This document shows, in pieces, positions 1 to 10,096 of a stretch of 64,000 nucleotides of DNA; positions within the stretch are counted from its first letter, which is position 1, and every line of letters starts with the position of its first letter. The DNA is taken from NCBI RefSeq assembly GCF_900110965.1, contig NZ_FOFO01000013.1:19435-83434 (forward strand), in the 5' to 3' direction. A model generated the notes under the pieces. The model made no database searches. It worked only from the letters and a program-made list of their open reading frames with translations, and was not told the origin of the DNA. Source of the stretch: Ectothiorhodospira magna. GTDB taxonomy: Bacteria; Pseudomonadota; Gammaproteobacteria; Ectothiorhodospirales; Ectothiorhodospiraceae. Position numbers and translations under genes: made by a program.

Positions 1-58
1 TCTCCCAGCCATCGTCGGACCCCAATCCGGGGTAATCTCTCGATCACCCCGGCAAACC

Positions 59-82
59 GGCCCCTGGACATACCCAGGGGCC
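59..82. terminator. Stem-loop downstream of pckG
   Basis: A perfect 9-bp stem (59-67 pairs with 74-82, six-base loop) lies 7 nt beyond the pckG stop. The T-rich side (GTTGTTT) is on the plus strand; on the minus strand only GGTTTG follows. It may therefore end transcription from an unseen plus-strand gene, serve both strands, or simply protect the pckG mRNA 3' end. The first 58 nt of the window hold no gene I can support. Confidence 0.5.
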
Positions 83-88
83 GTTGTT

Positions 89-1966
89 TCATACCTCCCG
101 CTCAGGCGCCAGGTGCCAGTGCTCCGGGGAACGCCACAGACCTGACAGTAACAGTTCCCGGGTGAAGAAAAATTCCTTGGGTAACTTGTCATAGAGCTTG
201 GAGAACAGCTCCTCGTGGGCCATCAGCTCTTCCTTCCAGGCTTCCCGGTCCACCTCCATCACCTTATCGAAATCCTCCATGGAGAAATTCAGCCCCTTGA
301 AGTCGAGATCCTCGTAATGGGGCATCCAGCCGACGGGACTTTCCACCGCCGAAGTCCTGCCATGTACCCGGTCAATGATCCATTTAAGCACCCGCATGTT
401 TTCACCAAATCCGGGCCAAACAAAATTTCCATGCTCATCCTTGCGGAACCAGTTGACGCCGAAAATACGCGGCGGACAGGGCAAATCCCGACCAAACTGC
501 AGCCAGTGATTGAAATAATCCCCCATGTTATAGCCGCCAAAGGGCAGCATGGCAAAAGGATCACGACGGACCTGGCCTAATTTGCCAAAGGCCGCTGCAG
601 TCATCTCGGACCCCATGGTGGCCGCCATATAGACGCCGAAATTCCAGTTGAAAGACTGATAAACCAGGGGAATGGTGGTGCTTCTGCGTCCGCCGAAAAT
701 AAAGGCGCTGATGGGCACCCCCTTGGGATTTTCCCATTCCGGGTCGATGCTGGGGCACTGATTGGCAGGCACCGTGAAGCGGGCGTTGGGGTGAGCCACG
801 GGCTTGCCCGAAGCGGGATCATAGACGGCACCGGTCCAGGTGATGGTGCCCTTGGGTGGCTCGTCGCCCATACCTTCCCACCACACATCTCCGTCCGGGG
901 TCACACCGACGTTGGTGAAGATGGTGTTGCACTTGATCGATTCCATGGCATTGGGATTGGTCTTGTAGTTGGTACCCGGTGCCACACCAAAGTAACCCGC
1001 CTCGGGATTGATGGCGTAGAGCCGACCACTGGAATCGGGCTTGATCCAGGCAATATCATCGCCCACCGTGGTGATTTTCCAGCCCTCCAGCTCCTTGGGG
1101 GGAATCATCATGGCAAAGTTGGTCTTGCCGCAGGCACTGGGGAAAGCGGCCGCCAGATAGGTCTTTTCTCCCTCTGGAGACTCTGCCCCCAGAATCAGCA
1201 TATGCTCCGCCAGCCAGCCCTCGTCACGGGCCATGGAGGAGGCGATACGCAGGGCAAAGCATTTTTTGCCCAGAAGGGCATTGCCGCCGTAGCCGCTGCC
1301 ATAGGACATGATGGAGCGCTCTTCGGGAAAATGAACGATGTACTTGGTGTCCGGATTACAAGGCCACTTGGCATCCTGCTGCCCAGGTGCCAGGGGTGCC
1401 CCGACTGTGTGCAGGCATTTGACGAATTCCCCGTCCTCTCCCAAAAGATCAATGACCTTTCTGCCCATGCGGGTCATGATGCGCATGTTGACCACCACAT
1501 AGGGAGAATCGGTCAGTTCCACCCCGATCTGGGAGATGGGCGACCCCAGCGGCCCCATGCTGAAGGGGATGACGAACAGGGTACGGCCCCGCATACAGCC
1601 ATCGAACAACCCGTTGAGGGTCTGTTTCATGACCTTGGGGTCTTCCCAATTGTTGGTGGGGCCGGCATCTTCCTTGCGCAGGCTGCAAATGAAAGTACGG
1701 TCCTCCACCCGGGCCACGTCGCTGGGATCGGAAAAACAGGCGAAACTGTTGGGACGTTTTTCCGGATTCAGACGGATGAAGGTGCCCTGTTCCACCAGTT
1801 GCCCGGTGAAGAAGTCATATTCTTCCTGAGAGCCGTTACACCAGTAAACTGCATCCGGCTTGCACAGCTCCACCATCTCCTGAACCCAGCGCAACAAGGC
1901 TGCATGCTTGACCTCGCTGGCGTAATCGGCGCTGGGAAGTGACTGGGTTCTTGATTGCTCGCTCAT
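89..1966 (-). CDS. pckG: Phosphoenolpyruvate carboxykinase (GTP)
   Basis: Cytosolic enzyme converting oxaloacetate and GTP to PEP, GDP and CO2, the first step of gluconeogenesis (or the anaplerotic reverse). The 625-residue length fits the GTP-dependent family, not the shorter ATP-dependent PckA. Near residue 280 it has the kinase-1 loop [10 protein letters not shown] with the reactive cysteine typical of GTP-PEPCK, and further on VGDDIAW (kinase-2, metal binding). I chose ATG at 1966 because GAGAGG sits just before it; a TTG four codons upstream is the only other option. It is a single gene behind a 73-nt gap after purU. Identification is secure. Confidence 0.97.
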   Translation of the reverse strand: MSEQSRTQSLPSADYASEVKHAALLRWVQEMVELCKPDAVYWCNGSQEEYDFFTGQLVEQGTFIRLNPEKRPNSFACFSDPSDVARVEDRTFICSLRKEDAGPTNNWEDPKVMKQTLNGLFDGCMRGRTLFVIPFSMGPLGSPISQIGVELTDSPYVVVNMRIMTRMGRKVIDLLGEDGEFVKCLHTVGAPLAPGQQDAKWPCNPDTKYIVHFPEERSIMSYGSGYGGNALLGKKCFALRIASSMARDEGWLAEHMLILGAESPEGEKTYLAAAFPSACGKTNFAMMIPPKELEGWKITTVGDDIAWIKPDSSGRLYAINPEAGYFGVAPGTNYKTNPNAMESIKCNTIFTNVGVTPDGDVWWEGMGDEPPKGTITWTGAVYDPASGKPVAHPNARFTVPANQCPSIDPEWENPKGVPISAFIFGGRRSTTIPLVYQSFNWNFGVYMAATMGSEMTAAAFGKLGQVRRDPFAMLPFGGYNMGDYFNHWLQFGRDLPCPPRIFGVNWFRKDEHGNFVWPGFGENMRVLKWIIDRVHGRTSAVESPVGWMPHYEDLDFKGLNFSMEDFDKVMEVDREAWKEELMAHEELFSKLYDKLPKEFFFTRELLLSGLWRSPEHWHLAPEREV

Positions 1967-2039
1967 ATAACCTCTCAATACTTGATTGGTTTAGTCCGTA
2001 GCTGTCCAGCCTAGCGCAGTCGGGCCGCTATTGCACCCA

Positions 2040-2897
2040 TCAATCAAACACCACGGTCTTGTTGCCGTGCACCAGCACCCGGTCCTCCAGATGGTAACGT
2101 AACCCTCGGGCCAGCACGGCCCGCTCCACATCCCGGCCCAGGCGCACCAGGTCATCCACTGCATCGTCATGGCGAACCCGAATCACATCCTGTTCGATGA
2201 TCGGCCCCTCATCCAGTTGGTCAGTGACGTAATGGCACGTGGCGCCGATGAGCTTCACGCCCCGCTCAAAAGCCCGGTGGTAAGGTCGGGCACCCACGAA
2301 GGAGGGCAAAAAGCTGTGATGGATGTTGATCACCCGCCCTGCATAACGGGCACACAGGTCTGGAGGCAGGATTTGCATGTAGCGGGCCAATACCACCACA
2401 TCGGCCCTGGCCTCGTCCACCCGCTCGGCAATGCGGGCAAAAGCCGCCGCCTTGTCCTGGGGGTTCACCGGAATATGGTGATAGGGAATACCGTGCCATT
2501 CCACATAGGCCCGCATGTCCTCGTGATTGGAAATCACACAGGGAATATCCATGGGTAAATCCCCGGACCGCCAGCGATAAAGCAGGTCCGTCAGGCAATG
2601 GTCCAATTTGCTCACCAGGGGCACCACCCGACGGGGAACCTGGGTGTCGGTGATCTGCCAATGCATGGCAAATGCCTCGGCGATGGGGGCAAAGGCCTGA
2701 CGAAACCCGTCCATTTCAAAGGGCAGCCTGTCGGCATCGATCTCATAACGCATGAAAAACCAGCCGGTAGACACATCGGAATGCTGGCTGGCCTCGGTGA
2801 TGGAACCACCATGGCGGGACAGAAAACCGCTTACGGCGGCCACGATGCCCACCCGATCAGGACAGGAAATGATCAAGCGATAGCGACGAAGGGACAT
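2040..2897 (-). CDS. purU: Formyltetrahydrofolate deformylase
   Basis: Hydrolyses 10-formyl-THF to THF and formate, balancing one-carbon pools and supplying formate to PurT-type purine synthesis. Residues 1-80 form an ACT domain beginning RYRLIISCPDRVG. The rest is a formyltransferase fold with the catalytic region NIHHSFLPSF followed by GATCHYVTDQLDEGPII, whose Asp is catalytic in this family. ATG at 2897 is preceded by GGAGAG seven bases away; an upstream extension would run into the neighbouring gene. The 285-residue length is normal. It lies 20 nt downstream of the FKBP-rhodanese gene on the same strand and is probably co-transcribed with it, with no obvious functional link. Confidence 0.95.
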   Translation of the reverse strand: MSLRRYRLIISCPDRVGIVAAVSGFLSRHGGSITEASQHSDVSTGWFFMRYEIDADRLPFEMDGFRQAFAPIAEAFAMHWQITDTQVPRRVVPLVSKLDHCLTDLLYRWRSGDLPMDIPCVISNHEDMRAYVEWHGIPYHHIPVNPQDKAAAFARIAERVDEARADVVVLARYMQILPPDLCARYAGRVINIHHSFLPSFVGARPYHRAFERGVKLIGATCHYVTDQLDEGPIIEQDVIRVRHDDAVDDLVRLGRDVERAVLARGLRYHLEDRVLVHGNKTVVFD

Positions 2898-2917
2898 GGG
2901 CAAACTCTCCGGCCCCT

Positions 2918-3697
2918 TTAACACCGCTGACCCGATTGCAGACTGGGGCAATCACGACTCACGGTACGCCCTTCCTCCAGCCAGCCCAAAATGCCGTCGG
3001 TGACATTCATCACCTGAGGGTAGGCCGCTTCCTCAGCCATGAACCGGGCCAGTACGCCGGTGCGATTACCCACCCGGCAAATCAGGATAACCGGCTCGTC
3101 CCGTGACACGATCCGGGAGAGATGCCGGGGAAAACTACGCATGAAACGACCATTGGCATCAAAGGCGGTGATCAGGTAGCTCCCCGCCACCACCCCGGTT
3201 TCACGCCATTCTTCCGGGCGGCGGATATCAATGATCTTGACTCCGGCGGCGAGGTGTGCGGCCAGTTCGTCATTGGTTACGTTGACAAAGGGCGGCGGCG
3301 CTACGGTCACCAGTTCCACCTCGAAGCGCAAGGTGGCATTGGGCGGAATCACCTGACCTGCACCCCGCTCACCATAGGCCAGACGAGGTGGGATGATCAG
3401 TTCCCGCTTGCCACCCGCCTGCATGCCCACAAGCCCCATCTCCCAGCCAGGAATGACCTGCCCCTGCCCCAGGATGAGGGACAACGGTTCGCCCCGGTCA
3501 TGGCTGGAATCAAAGGCAGTGCCGTCCTCCAGCCAGCCGGTGTAATGCACCTGCACGGCATGGTGACGATCGGCCCGTAGGCCATCGCCCACTTCAAGAT
3601 CACGGATCTGGAGTTCACCAGCCGCCACCGGGGCAAATCCAACACTGCCGGCAACCAGAATCAGGGCCAGCCACGGGAAAATATAAGATCGAATCAC
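2918..3697 (-). CDS. Exported FKBP-type prolyl isomerase fused to a rhodanese domain
   Basis: A 259-residue two-domain protein. Residues 1-26 are a signal peptide (hydrophobic run, then PVAAG). Residues about 28-132 are an FKBP peptidyl-prolyl isomerase domain with the expected aromatic pocket (Y52, F62, D63, W85, Y108). Residues about 138-245 are a rhodanese-like domain with Cys207 in an active-site loop CRVGNRTG, so the cysteine is present. GTG at 3697 is the start: the frame stays open further upstream but there it crosses the SRP RNA gene, and GGAG lies 11 nt before the GTG. Probable location is the periplasm. Role and sulfur donor are unknown. Confidence 0.85.
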   Translation of the reverse strand: MIRSYIFPWLALILVAGSVGFAPVAAGELQIRDLEVGDGLRADRHHAVQVHYTGWLEDGTAFDSSHDRGEPLSLILGQGQVIPGWEMGLVGMQAGGKRELIIPPRLAYGERGAGQVIPPNATLRFEVELVTVAPPPFVNVTNDELAAHLAAGVKIIDIRRPEEWRETGVVAGSYLITAFDANGRFMRSFPRHLSRIVSRDEPVILICRVGNRTGVLARFMAEEAAYPQVMNVTDGILGWLEEGRTVSRDCPSLQSGQRC

Positions 3698-3806
3698 GAC
3701 AGCACACGCTCCATTGATAGATACACCCAATGAGCGCCCATGGTAGCGGCGCCGGGGGCAACAAAACCAGCCCCGCCATAAAAAGCGATGTGCAGAACAA
3801 GGAAGG

Positions 3807-3920
3807 GTGGCAACCCGCACCAGCCACACCCCGGCGCCCAAGTCCACTGTTACCGTTGCTCCCTTCCGGGCCTGGCGGAGTTCACAGTTTATTGTCGCGA
3901 GGGGACCGATGCAGGTCACC
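3807..3920 (-). ncRNA. ffs: 4.5S signal recognition particle RNA
   Basis: The minus strand carries the conserved SRP apical loop, CAGGCCCGGAAGGGAGCAAC, followed by the distal GCCGGGGTGTGGCTGG segment seen in bacterial 4.5S RNA. The ends pair: ACCTGCA near the 5' end matches TGCGGGT near the 3' end, and GGTG matches CACC, giving a hairpin of about 114 nt, the E. coli length. Ends are inferred from this pairing. A T5 tract lies about 25 nt downstream at about 3780. The RNA binds Ffh for co-translational membrane targeting. Confidence 0.92.
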
Positions 3921-4042
3921 ATAACTCAAACAGGAGCGGGAATTATGGGGTGTGCGGCCAGCATCGTCAACCAAGGCATCTATCCGCCAAATCCTGATAA
4001 GATGTCCGCCTCCCGAGATTCGAACGCTTGAAGGCGCCCATT

Positions 4043-5287
4043 ATGGCTTCTACCCATATCCCCGGTTATCGTCGCCATGTCACTGTCCCCGTCCCTGTAG
4101 GTCACGTGGTGGTCGGTGGTGATGCCCCAGTGGTGGTGCAATCCATGACCAATACCGATACCGCCGACGTGGAAAAAACCACCCGGCAGGTGGCCGACCT
4201 GGCCCAGGGCGGATCGGAACTGGTGCGCATCACGGTCAATACCGAAGAAGCCGCCGCTGCTGTGCCTCACCTTCGTGACAGACTCGATGCCATGGGCGTG
4301 AATGTGCCTTTGGTGGGGGATTTTCATTTCAACGGACACCGGTTGCTCAGCAAGTATCCAGCCTGCGCCGAGGCCCTGGCCAAACTGCGCATCAATCCGG
4401 GTAATGTGGGCCGGGGCGCCCGGCGCGACACCCAGTTTGCCCAGATGATCGAGATGGCCTGTCGCTACGACAAGCCGGTACGCATCGGCGTCAACTGGGG
4501 CAGCCTGGATCAGGAGCTGCTGGCGCGGATGATGGACGATAACGCCCGACGCCATCAGCCCCTGGACATCCAGGACATCAACCGTGAGGCGCTGATCGAA
4601 TCCGCCCTGAGCAGCGCCCGACGGGCCGAGGACATTGGCCTGCCCCACAATCGCATCCTGCTGTCCTGCAAGGTCAGCGGGGTACAACCGTTGATCCGCG
4701 TCTATACCGCATTGGCCGACCGCTGTGACTACCCCCTGCATCTGGGCCTCACCGAGGCAGGCATGGGCATCAAGGGTATCGTCGCTTCCACCGCCGCTCT
4801 GGCAGTGCTGCTGCAGCAGGGCATCGGCGATACCATCCGCGTCTCCCTCACCCCGGAACCGGGAGCCGAGCGGGTCAAGGAAGTCATCGTAGCCCAGGAA
4901 ATCCTGCAAAGCCTGGAGCTGCGCCGATTCAGCCCGGCAGTGGTGGCCTGCCCCGGCTGTGGTCGCACCGCCAGCGATTATTTCCAGCACCTGGCCCAGG
5001 ATATTCAAAACCATATCCGTCACCACATGCCCCAGTGGCGCAAGCGCTACCCCGGCGTCGAAGAACTGACCGTGGCAGTGATGGGGTGTGTGGTCAATGG
5101 CCCCGGCGAAAGCAAACATGCCGATATCGGCATCAGCCTGCCGGGTACCGGCGAGATGCCGGTGGCCCCGGTCTACGAGGATGGGGAAAAAACCGTCACC
5201 CTCAAGGGCGATCACATTGCCGAGGAATTTCAGCGTCTGGTGGAGCAGTACATCGAACGCCGCTACGGCAAGGATGCCTCAAATTAA
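4043..5287 (+). CDS. ispG: 4-hydroxy-3-methylbut-2-en-1-yl diphosphate synthase
   Basis: Fe-S enzyme of the MEP isoprenoid pathway that reductively opens MEcPP to HMBPP; dxr further along belongs to the same route. The protein (414 aa) has the N-terminal TIM-barrel part and, near the C-terminus, the cluster ligands CPGCGRT and [11 protein letters not shown] at 4043 is preceded by GAAGG at a usable distance; a TTG at 4028 is in frame but lacks a ribosome site. Its stop overlaps by 4 nt the stop of the convergent HDOD gene. Confidence 0.97.
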   Translation: MASTHIPGYRRHVTVPVPVGHVVVGGDAPVVVQSMTNTDTADVEKTTRQVADLAQGGSELVRITVNTEEAAAAVPHLRDRLDAMGVNVPLVGDFHFNGHRLLSKYPACAEALAKLRINPGNVGRGARRDTQFAQMIEMACRYDKPVRIGVNWGSLDQELLARMMDDNARRHQPLDIQDINREALIESALSSARRAEDIGLPHNRILLSCKVSGVQPLIRVYTALADRCDYPLHLGLTEAGMGIKGIVASTAALAVLLQQGIGDTIRVSLTPEPGAERVKEVIVAQEILQSLELRRFSPAVVACPGCGRTASDYFQHLAQDIQNHIRHHMPQWRKRYPGVEELTVAVMGCVVNGPGESKHADIGISLPGTGEMPVAPVYEDGEKTVTLKGDHIAEEFQRLVEQYIERRYGKDASN

Positions 5288-6762
5288 CTCAGGGTTCCTA
5301 CGGGTTTTTGCCGGGGCTGAGGCTGGTCAGCCCCCGCCTTGTCCAGCCGCTCCAGTTCCTGTTGCGCCAACGTCACCAAACGGCTAAACCCCGATAACAG
5401 TCGCCGATCCAGGGCACAGGCCTGAAAACGCCGGTCGGCATAGATCAGGCCAAACGGCCTATCCCCCACAAACAGGGAATGGATAAAAAATGCTCTGACG
5501 CCGCTGGCTCGGCGCAGGGCGTCGGGCACCTTGGGCCAGATGTCCTCCATGTTCTCCTGGTTGAGCCAGAACGGGGTGGGCCGTTTCATCAATACCGACA
5601 ACAGTTCTCCATCGGCCATATCCATGCTCAGGCGACAGAAACCCGGCTCATGATCGACTCCGGCGGTACGTTCGACCACCAGACGGCAGTCCCCCTCCCG
5701 CAATCGGGCAAAGACCACCCGACTCAAACCCAGACCATGATGCAATCCGGTCAGCAATACTGACAGCACTTCGTCCTCATCGGCCAGATCCCCGGCCTGC
5801 AGACGCTTGGCAGCCAGGCCCGCCTGCCGTAACCGGGGTGCCAGACAAAGGGCCGGCAAGGGCGACATGACATCGCCGCTGCGCTGCCTCATCACCTGCT
5901 CCAGGTCCAGTTCAGGCACCGGGGACACACCATATAGCGCCACCTGCAGATTGAATTCCCCGGACACCTCATTGAGATGCATCACCAGCGTCTCCAGATC
6001 AATATTCAGGCAGTCCGCCAACAGTTCCAGATCACGCCCCAATCCTGGATAACGCCAACCGCGCATGGCTTCCCGGGCCAGTTGTGCCGACAGCATCACC
6101 CCCAGGTTGCGGGGATGTCGGGCATTGGCCGGCAACATGCAGCGCCGGGTCATTTCCGGCAAGGCCCAACGGGTCGCCAGTTGCTGCCCTATCTTTACCG
6201 GGTTTATTGTCTCGTCAAGGGTCACATCACGTGCCTCATCAGGAGAGACCGTCTCATCCTGTGCCATCAGGTCAAGATAGCTGGCAAGACAATCTCCCTG
6301 ATGGGCCACCAGCATCAATTCTCCCAGACCATGAAGCTGGGCGGCCAGAGCCAGTTCCCCCGGTACCATGTCTCGCCGCAATGCCCCGCATCGTTCTGCC
6401 AGCAGGGCGGCATAGCTGGCCTGGGCAGCCAGTCCGGCATAACGGACAGGATCTGCCGGACTGGCGGATGTTGCCTGTGCCAGCGCGTTCATGCAGCCGA
6501 GCACCCCTCGAATACCGATCATCATGGCAGCCTCATCCAGCCCCGCCACTTCGCAGCGAAAATGACGATGGGGTATCTCATTGGCCACCCGGATCACCCG
6601 CAACGCCAGCCCCACATCCCACTGAATCAGGCGACCCAACACACGCATGCTCGACAGTTGATCGGACTCCAGTCCCTCCAGCACTGCGGGTGTACCGGGC
6701 AGCAGCGGCAAGGCATAATCACCCAGGGCACTGATCCACGCTTCGGGTTCTGGTGTTGCCAT
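5284..6762 (-). CDS. HDOD domain protein with C-terminal GAF-like domain
   Basis: A 492-residue cytosolic protein. About residues 15-215 match the HDOD output domain (opening [16 protein letters not shown], then an all-helical HD-like fold without the metal-binding His-Asp pair). About residues 320-470 look like a GAF sensor domain ([15 protein letters not shown] and later [11 protein letters not shown]). HDOD proteins relay signals in motility, cyclic-di-GMP and stress circuits, usually without enzymatic activity. It starts at ATG 6762 behind AAGGGGG, divergent from the motAB pair across 118 nt, which suggests a motility role. Ligand and partners cannot be read from sequence. Confidence 0.8.
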   Translation of the reverse strand: MATPEPEAWISALGDYALPLLPGTPAVLEGLESDQLSSMRVLGRLIQWDVGLALRVIRVANEIPHRHFRCEVAGLDEAAMMIGIRGVLGCMNALAQATSASPADPVRYAGLAAQASYAALLAERCGALRRDMVPGELALAAQLHGLGELMLVAHQGDCLASYLDLMAQDETVSPDEARDVTLDETINPVKIGQQLATRWALPEMTRRCMLPANARHPRNLGVMLSAQLAREAMRGWRYPGLGRDLELLADCLNIDLETLVMHLNEVSGEFNLQVALYGVSPVPELDLEQVMRQRSGDVMSPLPALCLAPRLRQAGLAAKRLQAGDLADEDEVLSVLLTGLHHGLGLSRVVFARLREGDCRLVVERTAGVDHEPGFCRLSMDMADGELLSVLMKRPTPFWLNQENMEDIWPKVPDALRRASGVRAFFIHSLFVGDRPFGLIYADRRFQACALDRRLLSGFSRLVTLAQQELERLDKAGADQPQPRQKPVGTLS

Positions 6763-6817
6763 CAGTTCGCCCCCTTTGGACTGAACGGTGTTTCACACAG
6801 GTACATTCGGTTATTAT

Positions 6818-6841
6818 GGCTTGGTTTATTGCATCCAAGCC
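6818..6841 (+). other. Hairpin in the motA leader
   Basis: GGCTTGG (6818-6824) pairs perfectly with CCAAGCC (6835-6841) around a ten-base loop, 40 nt before the motA start and just after a TATTAT that could be a -10 element (6812-6817). No convincing -35 is visible. It could affect motA translation or be incidental. Confidence 0.3.
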
Positions 6842-6880
6842 AGCCCAAGCCCTAGCCAGGCACCAGGAGGATAGCGGCCC

Positions 6881-7738
6881 GTGAATCTCATTCTTGGCTC
6901 CATCATCGTCACCGTCGCCGTACTGGGCGGATGGGCCGCCCACGGCGGACAGCTCATCCTGATCTGGCAACCCTATGAGTTCGTCATCATTCTGGGGGCT
7001 GCTCTGGGGGCGTTCATCATCGCCAATCCCATGAAGACCATCATCAAGGTCACCACCCTGATTCCCAAGCTGATGGCCGGCCCGGTCTATAAAAAAGACG
7101 ACTACATGGAACTGCTGGGCCTGATGTACGACCTGTTCAGCAAGGCCCGCAAAGAGGGACTGATGGGCATCGAGGGCGATATCGAGGAACCGGAAAACAG
7201 CCCGCTGTTCGAAAAATACCCCAAGGTGCTGAAAAATCATCACGCTGTGGAGTTCATTTCCGATTATATGCGCCTGGTGGTCAGCGGCAGCATGAACTCC
7301 TTTGAGCTGGATAACCTCATGGACATCGACCTTGAAACCCACCACCACGAGGTGTCCGAGCCGGCACACGCGGTGAGCCGGGTGGCCGACGGCCTGCCTG
7401 CCTTCGGCATCGTGGCTGCGGTGCTGGGCATCGTCAATACCATGAGCGCCCTGGATGGCCCCATCGACAAGATCGGCGGCCTGGTGGCTGCCGCCCTGGT
7501 AGGCACCTTCACCGGTATCCTGCTGGCCTACGGCTTTGTTGGCCCCCTGAGCAATGCCCTGGAGCGGCGAGCCGAGGAAGAAAGCAAATACATGGCGGTA
7601 CTCAAGGCCTGTATCCTGGCCAATGTCCAGGGCTATAGCCCCCAGGTGGCCGTGGAATTCGGACGCAAAGCCATGAACTCCGACATGCGTCCCAGCTTCG
7701 TCGAGCTGGAACAGCACCTGCGCGGCAACAAGGAGTAA
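6881..7738 (+). CDS. motA: Flagellar motor stator subunit MotA
   Basis: Inner-membrane proton-channel subunit of the flagellar stator, 285 aa with four expected membrane segments. The cytoplasmic loop has the charged residues that contact FliG, in SKARKEGLMGIEGDIE, and the proline of LPAFGIVAAVLG matches the conserved Pro of E. coli MotA helix 3. Overall it resembles E. coli MotA more than the sodium-type PomA. GTG at 6881 follows AGGAGG at ten bases. It is followed six bases later by motB, with which it forms an operon. No other flagellar gene is in the window, so this is a detached stator locus. Confidence 0.92.
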   Translation: MNLILGSIIVTVAVLGGWAAHGGQLILIWQPYEFVIILGAALGAFIIANPMKTIIKVTTLIPKLMAGPVYKKDDYMELLGLMYDLFSKARKEGLMGIEGDIEEPENSPLFEKYPKVLKNHHAVEFISDYMRLVVSGSMNSFELDNLMDIDLETHHHEVSEPAHAVSRVADGLPAFGIVAAVLGIVNTMSALDGPIDKIGGLVAAALVGTFTGILLAYGFVGPLSNALERRAEEESKYMAVLKACILANVQGYSPQVAVEFGRKAMNSDMRPSFVELEQHLRGNKE

Positions 7739-7744
7739 ACAGCC

Positions 7745-8605
7745 TTGGCGATGGAGGATAATAAACAGCCGATTGTCATCAAGCGGATCGTCAAGAAGGC
7801 CGGTCACCACGGTGGTGCCTGGAAGATCGCCTTTGCAGACTTTGCCATCGCCATGATGGCCTTCTTCCTGCTGTTATGGATTTTGGGATTTACCGACGAG
7901 TTGCAAAAAGCAGCCATCTCCGAATATTTCCAGAACCCCTCCTCGGCCATGGGTATCAGCCCCACCCCGCCCCATCCCACCGAAGGGGACGGAGCCTCCC
8001 CTTCCATCATTCATCTGGAAGGTGCCATAGACATGGATCGGGCCGAAGAACTGGCCCGGGAACAGGACCAGGAACGACTGGAAAACCTCAAGGAGATTCT
8101 GGAAGAGGCCATGGAGTACAGTCAGGCCCTGGAGCCATTCAAGGACCAGCTGCTGCTGGACATCACCCCCGAAGGATTGCGTATCCAGATCGTTGATCGG
8201 GAAAACCGCCCCATGTTCGACCTGGGCAGTGCCCAGTTGCGGCACTACTCCACCGACATTCTCAGAGAACTGGGGGCGATCATCAATCAGGTCCCCAACA
8301 AGATCAGCATCACCGGTCATACCGATGCCCGTCCGTTCGTCAGACCCAACTACAGCAACTGGGAGCTGTCTACGGACCGGGCCAATGCCGCCCGGCGGGC
8401 CATGCTTGAAGGCGGCATGGAAGAAAATAAGGTGGGCCGGGTGGTTGGTTTGAGTTCCACCGTGCCATTTGACCGGGATGACCCGGACAACCCCATCAAC
8501 CGGCGCATCAGTATCATTGTGATGAACCAACAGGCAGAACAGTCCATTCTCAGGGAGGCGGCGGTGGAATACCGGGGCGATCAGCCCCTGTCCCTCACCC
8601 CCTGA
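7745..8605 (+). CDS. motB: Flagellar motor stator subunit MotB
   Basis: Partner of MotA: one membrane helix (about residues 30-50) carrying the proton-binding Asp in FADFAIAMMAFF, a plug/linker region, and a C-terminal OmpA-like peptidoglycan-binding domain (SITGHTDARPF). With the TTG start at 7745 the channel Asp is residue 32, the E. coli position. TTG lies ten bases after AAGGAG, whereas the ATG two codons later is too far, so I prefer TTG. The 3' end overlaps the end of the convergent carbonic-anhydrase-like gene by 11 nt. Confidence 0.93.
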   Translation: MAMEDNKQPIVIKRIVKKAGHHGGAWKIAFADFAIAMMAFFLLLWILGFTDELQKAAISEYFQNPSSAMGISPTPPHPTEGDGASPSIIHLEGAIDMDRAEELAREQDQERLENLKEILEEAMEYSQALEPFKDQLLLDITPEGLRIQIVDRENRPMFDLGSAQLRHYSTDILRELGAIINQVPNKISITGHTDARPFVRPNYSNWELSTDRANAARRAMLEGGMEENKVGRVVGLSSTVPFDRDDPDNPINRRISIIVMNQQAEQSILREAAVEYRGDQPLSLTP

Positions 8606-10043
8606 ACAGTTCCCGCTCCGGCGCCAGGAACTCCAGCGTCCCACCGGCATCCCGCGCCCGTAATACGCCCTGGCAGACCAGGCCGCCCTTGAGTGCCAGG
8701 GCGGCATAACGGTCTTCGATGGCACGGCAAATATCCAGACAGCGGGCCGCCTCTCGCTCCCGGCTGCCTTCCACCTTGGCATCGTAGCGTCGGTGTACCA
8801 GTATCGGCACCGGCAATCCCAACCGGGCTGCTTCTCCGTTGAGTATGCCGCGCACCCCCAGATCCAGTGCCTCTCCCATCACCTCCATCGGGCCAGCGCC
8901 CACACACCAGGCCAGATTGCGCAACTGCACCTCGTCCAGGGCATCACCGACGATGACCAGCCGTTCTGACCGTCCGCCCTGTGCATGGCGTCCATCCCGG
9001 TACAGACGCAGGTAATCAAGCTGACACAGGTTGCCCTGCAGCACACTGGCCATCACCCGTATCAACCCTTCCCGGGGGGGTTGGGATGCAGGGCCATGGC
9101 CACGCACCGTTTCATGCAAGGTCTGGTACAGGCGCAATGATGCCACCCTGGGTTCCACAGACAGGGTTTGACGGTAGAGGGTCCGGCTGTCGATAAAGAC
9201 ACCGGCATCAAGCCGACCGGCAGCATCGGGCACATGGAGACGAATACCATCGGTATCCGTATCCACCCCGATCAACAGGGTCTCCACCGGCGGTAGCCGG
9301 GACAAACCCGCCCCAACCGCCTCCCGGAACGCCCGCAATCGATCCAGAAGCAACCTCACCTGCATCTCCAGTCCGCCCCCCAGTTCCAGACAGGCTTCCT
9401 CTGGCTCGGTAGAACGAAAGTGATAGACGCACACCTTGAGATAACGGGAAGGCACACTGGCCGGCACCGGCACCCCTTCCAGGTGCCGCAGCAGTTCGCA
9501 GAATCGCCAGTGATCCACCTGACTGTCCACATCAAACAACCCGCCCACCCGGGCACAGGGACGCACCTGCAATCCTGGCAGACGCAGAATCAAACGCTTG
9601 AGGCCCATCAGGCGACCATCAGGACAGGCGCTCATCACCATGGCATGCACATCACAGTCCAGCAAATCTCCCAGTACCGATTCCATATCCGGTACCGAAG
9701 CTGGCGTATCACGCCAGGCCCCTTCCACCATCAAGGCCAGAATCCGGAAAATGCCGTGGGCATAGAGCAGGCGCACATCCAGACCGCCGATCCAGGCCCG
9801 CTCCAGCACCTCAACAGGCAACTCAAACCCCAGACGTTCCCGGGCCATAGCCTGAATACGGCTGGCATGATCCGGCCCCATGGCCTGGTACTGCATGTCC
9901 TGCAGGGTGGGGATCAGGGCCTGTAGCTTGCTCTCAAACACCTGCTCAAAGGCACGTAACCGGCGATGAGCCAGCAGATCAGCCAGTGGATGGTGTACCT
10001 GATGGGTGGGGATGTGATCGATTATCTCGGATTCAGGATTCAC
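8595..10043 (-). CDS. CsoSCA-family carbonic anhydrase homologue, no carboxysome genes nearby
   Basis: A 482-residue protein that I match to the carboxysome shell carbonic anhydrase family (CsoSCA/CsoS3, a divergent beta-type enzyme). Visible signatures are Cys140-Pro-Asp142-Gly-Arg144 (zinc ligand plus the Asp-Arg pair), Tyr-His208-Phe and Cys218 about ten residues on (remaining zinc ligands), and TLLIGVDTDTDGIRLHVPD (about 256-273). The three-part layout (helical N-terminal domain, catalytic domain, C-terminal domain) and length fit CsoSCA (about 500 aa). GTG at 10043 is preceded by AAGGAGGG. It sits 53 nt after tilS on the same strand. No RuBisCO, shell or CbbQ gene is in the window. Likely reaction is CO2 hydration; activity and location are unproven. 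Confidence 0.78.
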   Translation of the reverse strand: MNPESEIIDHIPTHQVHHPLADLLAHRRLRAFEQVFESKLQALIPTLQDMQYQAMGPDHASRIQAMARERLGFELPVEVLERAWIGGLDVRLLYAHGIFRILALMVEGAWRDTPASVPDMESVLGDLLDCDVHAMVMSACPDGRLMGLKRLILRLPGLQVRPCARVGGLFDVDSQVDHWRFCELLRHLEGVPVPASVPSRYLKVCVYHFRSTEPEEACLELGGGLEMQVRLLLDRLRAFREAVGAGLSRLPPVETLLIGVDTDTDGIRLHVPDAAGRLDAGVFIDSRTLYRQTLSVEPRVASLRLYQTLHETVRGHGPASQPPREGLIRVMASVLQGNLCQLDYLRLYRDGRHAQGGRSERLVIVGDALDEVQLRNLAWCVGAGPMEVMGEALDLGVRGILNGEAARLGLPVPILVHRRYDAKVEGSREREAARCLDICRAIEDRYAALALKGGLVCQGVLRARDAGGTLEFLAPERELFRG

Positions 10044-10096
10044 CAGCGCCCTCCTTGGGCGGGTATGGTTGACGGATTCAGGGTTTGCTGCTGCCT

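Noticed and set aside
791..1942. 383-codon plus-strand frame opposite pckG
   Set aside because: Shadow of pckG on the other strand; composition is typical of an antisense frame and no ribosome site or motif supports it.
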